Shown here piece by piece: positions 1-13,000 of a stretch of DNA of 64,000 nt (the stretch's first letter is position 1; every line of letters begins with the position of its first letter). The position numbers were made by a program, and so were the translations under genes. The stretch lies in NCBI GenBank assembly GCA_907165275.2, contig OU015657.1:10625001-10689000 (forward strand), read 5' to 3'. This DNA comes from Zygaena filipendulae. Taxonomy: Eukaryota > Arthropoda > Insecta > Lepidoptera > Zygaenidae. Under the pieces are notes generated by a model. That model had not been told where the DNA came from. It saw only the letters and a program-made list of their open reading frames with translations, and ran no database searches.

Positions 1-945
1 AGTATTCATCGTTGTTACATAACTGACGCTAGGTACCTACGAAAATAGTGGAAATGTCTCGGAATGCGTATTATTACAATCGTATCGTTTACAATACAAC
101 AATGTCAAACATATTTCGCATTCTTTTCATTAGAACGAAAAGAAATGAAATAATTTGAGTCACTTTAAAAATACTCAATACAATATTGAGAGCCGCTTTT
201 TTTAATTTATCGAGTAAATTAGAGAAATGACTTTTAATTGAAATATTTACTTTAATGACAGTAAAAAGAAGTAATTTCGTTTTGGCCACTTGAAATTTGA
301 AGATTTAAACAAATTCTAAAAACTATGATATAATTTCATTTATAAATACTGTTAGCAAATAAATACTGAAACCGCAGGGCTCTGCTTCACTATGACCAAA
401 CAACACATCTCGCCCATAACGTGCGTTTCTAACACAAACCCAAGACTTCAGATGACAAAAAAATCACAAATCAGTATTTTATATGACATAGGACACGTTA
501 TTTAGTTTCTTTTTTAGATAAACATATTTGGACACATGGGAGAATAATTTTGTAGCGTGTGTTAAAGCGCTTTAAGCATGACCACATATATAAATTACGA
601 TGTACCATCGATATCATTTCAGTTGGATTACGTCCACGCTCCAGCGAAGGGACACGACCTTTCTTTGTTCTAAATTATTATATTTTTCACTGCACTAAAT
701 GTCAATACTAAATTGGATGTTTCATTATGAAATTCCAATCGTGTGAGTAAACAGCGCGTAAAATTGGGTGTTATGGTCATAGCGAATCACGGCCTGAGAG
801 GATTAAGGAAAAAACACTACTAACAACCTTAGTATTTCTCAAACAGTGGCATGAATCATGCGTTTCACAGTTCAGAAATGTACATGTTGTCAACATGTGT
901 GTGCGTGTGTGTGTGTGTGTGTCTGTATGTGTGTACGTGTGCGCG
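1..945. other. 3' flank of Amot, no gene seen
   Basis: AT-rich sequence downstream of the Amot stop codon, since that gene runs on the minus strand. It should contain the Amot 3' UTR, but I could not choose a polyadenylation site. The only distinct structure is a (GT)n tract at about 894-937, directly beyond the stop codon. The short open frames here show no recognisable protein. Confidence 0.6.
894..937. repeat. (GT)n microsatellite
   Basis: An interrupted GT dinucleotide run immediately 3' of the Amot stop codon on the minus strand, so it would lie in the Amot 3' UTR as (AC)n. Confidence 0.8.
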
Positions 946-3900
946 TCAGTAGTAGTTGTCGTGGTGCGAGTGCGAGTGCGCGCGCTCGTGCGGCAGGTAA
1001 CTCACGGCGGGCACGGGCGGCCGCTCCAGCCGCGACTCGAGCGCCGCCAGCTGCTCGTCCAGCCGCAGCGACGTGCTGTCGAACCCGCAACCTGCGCACG
1101 CGCACACACCGCTACGTTACTGGTCTCACTTGGCTAAAGTATTGACAAGCTATAATCGTGTCACGTGGCCAAAACATAACTTTCGATTGGACGATTTTAC
1201 ATGGTCATAATATGACATGGCGATACGTTCAGCGATAACAATTACAGATTGTCAACTTGGCTAAGGGGGCCGCGCTCACCCACTTGCACGCGCTCACGTA
1301 TCTCGCACAAAAGAAATAGTTGATACGGCCATCTGTGATTATCACATATTATTATTACTCGAAAATAACACGATTTTTTTCTAATTTTTGTTTCCGTTAA
1401 AGTTTTTTTCGTATCTGTTTATTCCTCCCATTAAAGTGTTAGGAGGAAAAACTCCTGGACTCAAGGTTCTCTTCTTGGATGACTTTTTCTTTCCCCAAGG
1501 GGACCCGTAGCTGATTTTCTTTACTCATTAATCTACAGGCGAAACTATATAATATTCTCCTTGCTCTTAAATCCACAAACAATGGCATCTTCTCGTAGTT
1601 ACTTATGTGAACTCAGGGTGCCAAAAGATGAATGTTTTTAAAGTTTCAGTATGTACGTATCGTGTATCTGTTTCTCGCAGTTTCGCCCGCGTTAATTTCA
1701 AAGATCCCTCGGGAATTCCAGGATAAAAAGTGTCAGTGTTATAAGCTATTTTATTGTAAAATTTCACTAAACTCCATTCAGTTCTTTTTGCGTGAAAGAG
1801 TAACAAACATCCATACAAACTTTCGCGTTTATGTTAGTGAAGAAGGATGTGTATGGTACCGCTGGAGTTGTCGTTGGCGGGCGAGTAGTTGCGGCGCGCG
1901 AGGTGCCGGTAGCGGCCCGCCGCGCCGCCCACGCCGCCCACGCCGCCCACGCCCTCCGCGCTCGAGAACGACGCGCCCGACGACAGGCCCACTGCGAACC
2001 GACACAAGAGGATTACTGGCATTTGAGATAGTGATCGGATATTATTACACGCATACAAACGTTATTGCGATAAATAATCCATAAATATCAAAATAAATTT
2101 AAATATTACTTTGTACATTGCTCGATATTTTTAGTCTTTCTATGTATGCATATCTCTGGTTTGTGGTCGGAACATATATTAATATATAATAAGTAAAAAT
2201 TGTAATGACTACAATCTGTTTTGTGTACTTAAATAAATAAATAAATAAATAAAAAGTGCATTTTATATGAAGACGCGTGTCATCTTTCTTGAATGAATAA
2301 TGTTGGTGAGGCGCAATTTGGGTCCAATAGAAAATAATATTATAATAATGCTTGGACATTGTGACACAGCAGTGCCTGATCTCAAACTGAGCAGAGCTTA
2401 TTAGAGGCCAGAACAACTGATACATGTGTTACGCTTTTTAGGGTTGCGTACCCAAAGGGTAAAACGAAGCCCTGATACTTAGACTTTGCTGTCCGTCTGT
2501 TCGTCTGTAAATCTGTCACCAGGCTTACAGACGAACAGATTGAAATTTTCATAGATGATGTATTTCCATTATCCATCTACCCCCACCTACCTAAAAGACC
2601 ACTTCGTATTTCAGTCTTCTTCACATAACCTGCCTGTTCGATCATCCCGGAACTTACTTCTAATGATTCCTGCCCATAAAACCAACTTTTATGATTATTC
2701 CTTCTCTGTACAAGCAGTCCGTTTGTGGAATTCGCTACCTGTAGAGGTGCGAATGGCCAAATCATTACCTATCTTTAAGGGCCTGGTGAAGACTTTCTAC
2801 CTCACTCATGGATCGTAACTTGCTGTAGATTAACATTTATAATATGCACCTGTGTTTTATCACATTTATAAAGTTAGTATGGTTATATTGTACGTATTTA
2901 TTTTTCTGTATGTATATTTTATATCTATGCGCGTATCTTTGTATATATTTTTTATGTATTTTTATTATATCTTTTTTATGTATTTTTATTTATGTTCTAT
3001 GTGTATATTTTGTATTATTTTATGATTCCTGTTCTACCTATATTATACTAAATCAATATATAAATTCTCTGTATTTGTCCTATCCACCCAAAGGTTGTCT
3101 GGAAGAGATCGCTAGTAAAGCGATAAGACCGCCTTTTGTATGCCCTTAGTTATAAGTTTCTGTAAACACACTGTAAAATTATTTTGGTGTACAATAAAGT
3201 GTATTCTATTCTATTCTATTCTATTTCTGTTGCCTCTATTACAACAAATACTAAAAACAGAATAAAGTAAATATTTAAGGGGGACTCCCATACGACATAC
3301 ATTTTTTTTCGATTTTATAGATCTTATTTATCTTAGATTAATGATACAGAACCGTTCGTGCATAAGTCCGACTCGCACTTGGCCGGTTTTTCATATAATA
3401 ATAACAATAAAATATAGTTACTAGTAAATACATACTCATGATATAATATATTACATGCTGAACACCCAAACTCATAATAAACACAAACACTCATAATGCT
3501 GTGCTAACTTTACCGCAGGGATCGAACCTGCGCCACCCGGCGGAGTGCGGACTGTCGAGTGTCGAGTGGCGAGTGGCGAGTGGCGAGTGGCCTGTGGTGA
3601 GTGGCGTGTGGCGTGTGGCGTGTGGCGTGTGGCGTGTGGCGTGTGGCGAGTGGCGAGTGCAGAGTGGCGGGTGCCGAGTGGCGAGTGGCGTGTGGCGAAT
3701 GGCGAGTGGCGTGTGGCGAGTGGCGAGTGGCGTGTGGCGTGTGGCGTGTGGCGTGTGGCGAGTGGCGAGTTGCGAGTGGCGAGTAGCGTGTGGCGAGTGG
3801 CGAGTGCAGAGTGGCGGGTGCCGAGTGGCGAGTGGCGTGTGGCGAGTGGCGTGTGGCGAGTGGCGAGTGGCGTGTGGCGTGTGGCGTGTGGCGTGTGGCG

Positions 3901-6900
3901 AGTTGCGAGTGGCGAGTAGCGTGTGGCGAGTGGCGAGTGCAGAGTGGCGGGTGCCGAGTGGCGAGTGGCGTGTGGCGAGTGACCCACTCACCGAGCTCCT
4001 CGCGGCTGGAGTTGTTTCTCAGCGAGGCACCGCTGTCGTAGGCGGCGCTGGTGTGCTGCTGCAGCACCTTGATCATCGCGTCGCGCTCCGCCACCTTTGA
4101 CTCCAACTCCTTCACCCTGATATCGACACCACACACCAACATAAACTAAATACTATTGCAAAAAAAAAATATTATAAAGCTTTGTGATACCTCACGAAAC
4201 TTAGTTTTTCTTGCGGCCGCACTGTCGTTTTAGTGATTGCTTAATTTTAAGATTTTAAAAACAAAACTGCCGCAATAATATCTTCAGCGTACACAGTTTG
4301 AGCACCGATTACTGAGTAGTTCTTATTAATACGCTTCTAAATGCGTGTATAACTTTGAGCTAAGTGGTCGTAAGCCTCAGACCTGGGGTTCGATTCCCGC
4401 GGAGGATAGACAACTTTTGAGTCGGCCCCAGGTCATCACAAGCTATTATATCAACGTGTTTCGGGAGACTAGCGCATGACATTCGTTATCGTCACCTGCT
4501 CTCCAGATCAGCGAGTTTCTTCTGCGCCAGGTGCAGCTCGTCCATGTGCCTGATCTTCTCACTGCGAGCCTCCGCCATCAGCCGTTCCGATTCCGCTGAA
4601 GTCTTCTCGAGCGCCGCTATCTTTGCGTCCCTGGTATATTGAATCGACAAAATGTAACAGGATTTGAAGATAAATAAAATAAAATAAAGATTTCTTGCTT
4701 TTCTGTAAGCGGGTCTCTAGAGATAATAAGCAACTGAGATACTGTGTTGTTATTAGAAAAAAATATTTTAAATACCGATTTTCAAATCTCTTATCCGGTT
4801 TTCTACCACTCAGGGGTAGAATTGGTATATTACAAAAATCTGTTCTTAGTGGTTTTTAATTTAATCTTTTCATTTTTAAGTTAATTTTTTTAATACAAAT
4901 ATACACAGTTGTGGATATAAATGTGGCACTCGTCCAGCGGCGACGGCGGCGACACTCACTTGGGTATGGAGGCGGCGGAGACGGCGGCCTGGCGCTGCGC
5001 CGCCTCCTCCAGGTAGCGCTGCTCCCACTTGGCGCACTCGCCCTCCAGCGCCAGCAGCCGCTCGTCGCGCTCGCGCACCTGCCGCCGCAGCTCCGCCTCG
5101 CCGCCCGCGCCGCCCGCGCCGCCGCCGCCCGCGCCGCCCACGCCGCACGTGCACTCGCGCTTCCTGCGACACCGCCGCGCCGCCACGCCGCCACGCCGCC
5201 ACACCGCCCCACCGTGCACCGCAACGTTACTATAGTGCGCGCCAGATAAGTCTGCGCGCGGCCAAATCGAAACTAATCGTTGGCCGCCTGTAGTGTACCA
5301 TAGTTGGGTACGTTTCACTACAAGTAGCGCGCAGACTTATCTTGTGCGCATTCTATTAGCGGTGTTCCGGATATCCGTATCCGCAGATATACAACGAAAG
5401 AGAAAGATCCGCATCTGTATCCGCGGATATCCGAGAGGATAAGAAATATCCGTATCCGTTACTTTTATGGCGGATTAATTTTTGGGGTGCGTTATCTTAA
5501 AGCGATGTGTTATGGTCATCTATCAATACGAGCACTTAAATAAAATAATCCGAGACGTCTGTTCACCCTAATATTCGGAACTCATGAACGGATTATCATG
5601 AGGTTTTCACAGGTGATTTAGCTTGGAGCAACACATGGCTTGTTTCATTAAAATCGAATGTTGGGAAAAAAAATCTTATATAAGAGCGTTTCACGCGGGT
5701 GAAACCGCGAGCCACGGCTAGTAAGGCCCGTGTAGTGGGGAACTATAAATTGAGTTAGCTCGTGTGAAACGCACCGGAGCGTCTGCAGCTCGGCCTCGAG
5801 CTGCGCGCGCAGCTTGCGCTCGGTGCGCTCGCGCCGGTCGGCGGCCTGCTGCAGCGACGCGAGCGCGCGCTGCAGGCCCAGCACGCGCTCCGCGTACCCG
5901 CTCGCGTGCCGCCGCTGCGGCCGCCACACAACAAATACAACATTTCTTTGTAACTAGGATCAGTTGATACAATCTTTATTACTTAGGTATTGTAAAACAA
6001 AGTCCTCCGCCGCGTCTGTCTGTCTGTCTGTTCGCGATAAATTTAAAAAACTACTGAACATATTTTCATGGAAATTTCACTAGTAAATAAAGCGAATTAA
6101 AAGGTTTATCTTGGAATTCCCGATTACCGCGGGTGAGTTTTCTATCCCTCGGTAACAGTACTTTTTTCTAAATGAGAACCCTATGTCCTTATCTGTACGC
6201 CAGACAACGTGTACGCGCATGACGATCGGTTGAGTAGTTAAGGCGTGAAAGCGTTATAAAAAGCGTTATAAAGACAAACCCACTTTTGCATTTATAATAT
6301 TTTGTACAAGCGGCTTCACCGGTTGTAATTTCGGAGTTACCGCGGGAATTTCGGGTTACAATATAGCCTGTGTTGCTCAGGGATAATGTAGCATTCTAAT
6401 GGTGGAAAAAGTTTTGGAAGGTTAGTCCGGTAATTTTTGAGTTTGAGATTATGAACGAAGATTAGTATTAAATTAATGTTAGTTATTGATAATATTATAT
6501 TTTGTGTTATGAACGATGATTAGTATAGTGAACACCGATGTAGACGGTGGGCGGTGAGCGGTGAGCGGTGGGCAGTGGGCGATGGCGTAGTTTACCTCTT
6601 CCTCCAGGCGCACGACGTTAGCCTGCGCGTTGGTGAGCGCCGTGTCGAGGATGCCGATGTGCGTGCGCTGCTCCTGCAGCGTGGCGCGCTGCGCCGCCAT
6701 CTCGATCTCCTGCCGCTCCTTGCTCGACGTCAGCTCGTTGTCTGCGCACACACACACACACGCACACATATACACAAGTACAAAAGTCATCCCCGCGGTC
6801 ACACCTGCGTTAATTTCGGAGTTCCCGCGGGATTCCGAAATAAAAAGTTCCCTAGGGACCTCCATCTCTGTACTCCTGGCAACCTGCATGCAAAATTTCT

Positions 6901-9900
6901 TATGGATTTTTTAAGTGGTTAGGGGTCATCATAAAGTACGTCGCACTCATTGTCACAGTTGGGGGGATTTGTGAGTCTCCCCTCAATGTGACGTCACATA
7001 TTTTGCAAGTTTTCATCTAGGGATTACTAAATTAAATAGCAGTTTCAACAAAACAATTTAAACCTTAGTTCGCCAAAAACAATTTACACCTTTACGTCCA
7101 TACAAATAGAGTTGAAAATATTTTTAAGTTTTTCGTTAATACTTATTAAATTTGCCATAAGTTATTAGATGTAACTACATAGTTATGTTGCCGGGGTATG
7201 AAAATGAAAATTCTATTTAATCTATCAATTAGAATATAAAAAAAAAATCTTTTGTATTTCAAATTACTGAAAATACCTATAATAATTAGAAAAAGCGCAT
7301 TAAAGCTTAGGAGCGAGGGTTCGTAAATTCGTATGCTCGCACTAACTGTACCCGATTATGACGCACAGTCACACACAAAACCCAAATGCATCAGGCTCGG
7401 AGGGTAGACCACTATGTCAATTCGACTTTTATACGATCTATATAGTTAATTTTGGTGCAATATATTAATTACTAGCTGTCCCCCGCGATTTCATCCGCGG
7501 TAATTTCGGAGTTGCGGGAAAATGTACTCTATGCCCTTCTTTGTACCCCTGCCAGTAGTTTACGGTGATTAGCTGTTCCCGCAATAATTCCGGAGTTCCC
7601 GCGGGAATTCCGGGATAAAAACTATCCTATCTTTTAAGTTGGACCATATTATAAATGGTTACAAAATTTTATCAAAATCCGTTTCGTAGTTTCGGAGTCC
7701 ATCGCGGACAAACAACGTGACACGTGATTTATATATATTAAGATAGACTAGCTGTCCCGCGCGATTTCATCCGCGGGAATTCCGGGAAAAAAATACTCTA
7801 AGTATATCCATCTTTGTACCTACCCCTGACAGTAGTTTACGGTGATTAGCTATTCCCCGCATTCATTCCGGAGTTTCCGCGGGAATTCCGGGATAAAAAC
7901 TATCCTATCTTTTAAGTTGGACTATATTAAAAATTGTTACTAAATTTCATCAAAATCCGTCCAGTAGTTTCGGAGTCCATCGCGGACAAACAACGTGACA
8001 CGTGGATAATAGAATTTCAATTGACAGTACTGTTGATTTAATTTTTTTTTTTTTATTAATTTATGGAACAACCTGTACAAAAACAAGAAAATATCACCTT
8101 GTTTTTATACAGGTTTAGTTTTTATCAACTTTATTTGATAAAAACTGAATGTGTCAAAAAATAACATTCAACATGATTATAACATGGTTACCTACATAAT
8201 AATAAATTATTATAATAATATTTTTATCACTAATTCATTTTTGATAGGTACTCCTCTAATATTAAAATAATCCGCAATAATTTTGCGGAACATTTCAAGG
8301 ATGCAACTATGCATTTCCGTCTAAGATAACAGATAAAAGAGGTACTTCAGTGGGGCGTTGATAGTATTAAATTCCGAATATGATAACACTAAAACCGCGG
8401 AAACATGAAGTCCTATACTACAGTTATTACTAAGCACAATAAAATATACATATAACAATAAATATCATAAATATCACCCTCGGTAATTAGGGAGTTCCCG
8501 CGCAAATACCGAGATCATGGACCAATTAAACTATCGAGATGTACCGATGTGTACCTACTCCTGACAACATGTATGCAAAATTTCAAGAGATTTTACCCAC
8601 GTTAATATCCGAGTTCCCACGGGAATACCGGGCCAAAAGTACCCTATGTCCTTCTCTGTATCCCTGACAACGTATGTGCAAAATTTCATGACGATCGGTT
8701 GAGCCGTTGAAAGCGTAACAAACAAACTCACTTTCGCATTTATAATACACTAGCTGTCCCCCGCGATTTCATCCGCGGTAATTTCGGAGTTCCCGCGGAG
8801 GTTGCGGGAAAAAAGTACTCTGTCCTTCAGTTCCCACGGGAATTACGGGATAAAAACTGTCCTATCTTTTAAGTTGGACCATATTATAAATGGTTACAAA
8901 ATTTTATCAAAATCCGTTCAGTAGTTTCGGAGTCCATCGCGGACAAACAACGTGACACGTGATTTATATATGGACGCAGATAAGCAATAACATGTTAACC
9001 CACAAAATTAAGTTATTGATTCACAACGATTTATTGAGAGTTAGGGAACGTTTTTTAATTGTGTTTTTACCTTATTACATTGTTTAAATATGTAACTAAA
9101 TATTGAACATAAAAAATGTTGACACAAAATGGCGCTCCTACTTTTACAACACGATTTACTCAAAATTTCTCCAGTGTGGGTTAACATACTATTGCTTATC
9201 TATGTCCATATATTAGATAGATAGATAGGATTTGACACTGGCTGAATGCATCCATAAGAAGAAAAAGAAGAAGACTAACTCTGTGTGATGAGCTGCGCGA
9301 TGAACACGTCCCTGTTCTGCAGCTCCTTGCGCAGCGCCTCCACGGTGCTGTCGTTGTCGGCGCGCGCGCCCTGCGACACCTCCATCTGGTGGCAGAACTG
9401 CGGACCAGTGTCACCTGACCTCACCGGCCACACGAGGAGGCGCGCGGCTCGGTTGGCGCGACGGTAAGCGACTTATATTCCACTGGCTGCTGTCCACGGT
9501 TTCACCCCTGTTAGTTTCGTAGTTCCCGCGGGAATCCCGTGGTCAAATGTACCCTACGTCCTTCTCTGTACCCCCGACAAAGTGGATGCAAAATTTTATA
9601 ATGATCGGTTGAGTAATCAAGGCGTAAAAGCGTAACTTATTGTCAAGATAAGTGAAGACTAGAGTAGGGCTGCGTTCCAAAACAGCACTAGTGAGCACAC
9701 GGTCTCATACTAGCCGTTCCGAAATTATCGTGTGTGCCCTCAAGTAAGTCGTTCGGAAACGTGCAGCGGTACTCCCGGTGAAATAGTACGGGAATACGAT
9801 ATGGACTCGGAGTACCTGTCTTATCAAGTTTCAAAAACAGCGTTATTTATCTAGTACAAGTATTGTGAATGTAGAAAAGTCAAAGTGAGAGAACGGAATC

Positions 9901-10008
9901 CGAGCTGGGATATCCCGTGTTACGGCTTCCGGCCTCCATCCTCGGACCAATGATTCAAGCAAAAATAAAATAAAGTAAAAAGAAAGTAGAATTATTATTA
10001 CTCTACGA

Positions 10009-10059
<51 letters not shown>

Positions 10060-13000
10060 TAACGTGTACACACGTAAAAGTCGTGTGCACACGGACACCT
10101 CCACTCCTTTTCCACCCTAAGTACGAGATCGCAGGGAGTGTGTATAGCTTGGGAGCGCGGGCGGCTGGGCGGGAGCCACGCGGGCGGGCGGGGGCGGCGC
10201 TGCCTCACCTGCTGCTTGAGCGCCCGGTTGAGGTCGTGCAGGCGGCGGCAGTCGGCCTGCAGCCGCACGCGCGCCGCCCGCTCGAGCCGCTCGCGCCGCT
10301 CGCACGACCCCACCAGCTCCTCGTGCGCGCTGCGCACCTTCTCCACCTCCTCCTCCAACTGTACCAATCATAACCAATGGGGATGATGACTATTTTTGAA
10401 AATCAAAATTCTAATTAGTCCGTCAGTTAGAAAATCACTACCAATGTTACGGTGTATGCTTTGTTGGTCGTTCTTTTCAATAAATAAATAAATAAAATAA
10501 AAAAAACAATAGACACGTATTTTTTGCTTTTTCAAACAAATTAAAATATACAGAGATAAAGCGCAATAAAGTTTAGGGTGAGGGGGTCGTGACGTCACTA
10601 ACCGCTAAAACCGCCATACAAACTGTCCGAATAGTGACGTCACGCGAAATTTCAACTCAATGTATCGCCGTTATTTTTTAATTACGTAAAAAAAAAAAAA
10701 ATACGCGTCCAATATTTTTTATTAATCTACAAGACGGACTAAAAAAAAATTAGTCAACATGCCCATTATATACACACAAAACTCGTAAAGAAACTGTTGC
10801 TGTGAATAAATAAATTAAAAAAAAATAAAAATTAATAGGTATGTGCCTTCCTCGCTGACTTCCATTTTTGTCATAATCTCTGGATGCCAAAAAGTAGCAA
10901 ACAGCAAGCCTTATAAGACCATTTTTCTGTAGTTACATATACTAGTTAAAGTCGCTATCCTGACTGCTATGTCTCAAGTTTCCACCCCAGTATGTAACGT
11001 TTAGTCATGGTTATTGGCTCTCATTTCTTTCCGAGCACAACCTGGCGTAAGTACTCTCCACAATACTATCTATCTACAGTATGTTTGCTCCCGGAGCTAA
11101 GTAGGCAACCGTAGCTCGCTCGGGACCAACTACAACAGTCCTTACCCATATAATAGGCTAGTAGACAAAAATTTGGTTTTTAGTCCTTCACATAGATTAA
11201 TGAATAAAAAGCTACGTATTTTTTCTTTTTTTAAGTATAAAGTATACATTGAGTCGAAATATTGCGTGACAACACGCCTTGGTACACTTAACACGTGGTT
11301 ACGATGTCACGAGCTCGCACTCTTAAATTTTAAAGCACTTTATTTTATTTGTTCGTTCGTTAATTTAAAAAAGCAAAATATTCATGTCTATTATTTTTTT
11401 GGATCTCCAACTGACAGACAAAACAGAATGTTGTATTTGATACCCCGGCAACGTGGCTGTTATTATATCTACCTTGTTGGTCTTGGCGACCCGCTCGCAC
11501 GCGTCGGCGAGCTGCCGCTTGAGCGCCTGGTTCTCAGCGGCGAGCGCGTCCAGCACCGCCGCGAACGCGTCGTCTGTCTCGCCCTCGGGCTCGCCCTCGC
11601 CGCCGCTGCACCAGCCGCTCGACTCGGAGCCGCCGGGGGCCGCGCGCACGCCCACGCCCACACTGCACGCGCCCCGCGCGCAACACAAAACCGCACTCAT
11701 CACCACACGCTCGTGTACGGTCGACGACAAAATTATAATACACCACTATGCCCCCCGGCCCCCACTATACCAACGCTGTACCCTGCGACTTGGTCCGCGT
11801 TAATTTCGGAATACCATCGGAGATTCTAGGATAAAATACGTAAAGTTTGCTATATTAATTCAGGTTAAGATGAGCCATCTCCATAAATTTCATCCAATCC
11901 GTCGAGGCAATTCAGCTAGACGGAGTAACACACGCATGCACGCACGCGCAAGTACGCGCACGCGCACCCGCCCATGCACATGCATACATACACACAAACA
12001 AAGTTTAGCATCTACACTAATCTATAGGTACCTACTAATATTATAAGCACGAAAGATTTGTATTTTTATTTGTGACTACTGGACCGATTTCAAAAATTCT
12101 TTCACCATTAGAATGCTACATTATCCCTGAGTAACATAGGCTATATTGTGACCCATAATTCCTGCGGGAACTCCAAAATTACCGCGTGTAAAACCGCAGA
12201 GAACAGCAATTATTTATAATATTAGTGATTCTACATATTTCACACTCAATCTGTGGAATCCATGTGTAGGCACGTGAGCCATATGTATATATATATATGT
12301 CGTGGCCACATCGTGGATTTGCTCACTTCATGAAATGCCCGAGAATTTCATGAAATGGTCGCATTTCATGATGTGGGCAAATTAATTTGACACGATCATT
12401 AAATCGTCAACGTTTCACGATTTTTCCATCCACATTTGGCCGGATCGTATAAATAGGGGTCGATCGTGTAAATTGGTGTAAAAATTAAATAAAAACACAA
12501 TACGTTAGCTGGCATAGAGTATTTTAATAAATTAAGTGAATATTTATGTAAATTTGTTAAACTTGAGTTGGTTAGGTTAGGTTTGCACTGTTGACCAAAT
12601 CGCGCGAGCCGAGCGAGCGTAGCGAGCGAGCCGCGGTAACGGCCGGCGATGCGCCATAGTCAAAATATTATCGTAAATTTCGACAGCGGCCGCCATCTTT
12701 CACATAAACAAAGCGCTTGCAGCCCCTCTACCGGTAATTAATGTAACTACTTTACGATATGATCAAATAATCTTGACTATTTCATGAAGAAGCCGCGCGT
12801 TTAGTTGCCCATATCGAGAAACGATTTCTTATCATTGATTTGCCCAAACCACATCATGGTGTGGCCAATAGACAGTGAAACATTTCATGAAATGTAACCA
12901 TTTCATGAAATTCTCGAACATTTCATGAAGTGAGCAAATCTACGATGTGGCCACGACATATACACCACGATGCGCGGCGCGATCTGTTACAAATTGATTC

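Noticed and set aside
3472..4142. Several long overlapping open frames on both strands (repeated ATRHSPLATRH or EWRVACGVWRV peptides)
   Set aside because: All are translations of the 7-bp minisatellite, which has no stop codon in any frame; the real coding part here is only Amot exon 13.
4356..4410. tRNA gene
   Set aside because: A B box is present, but no cloverleaf stems can be built around it, and the context is a SINE-like relic.
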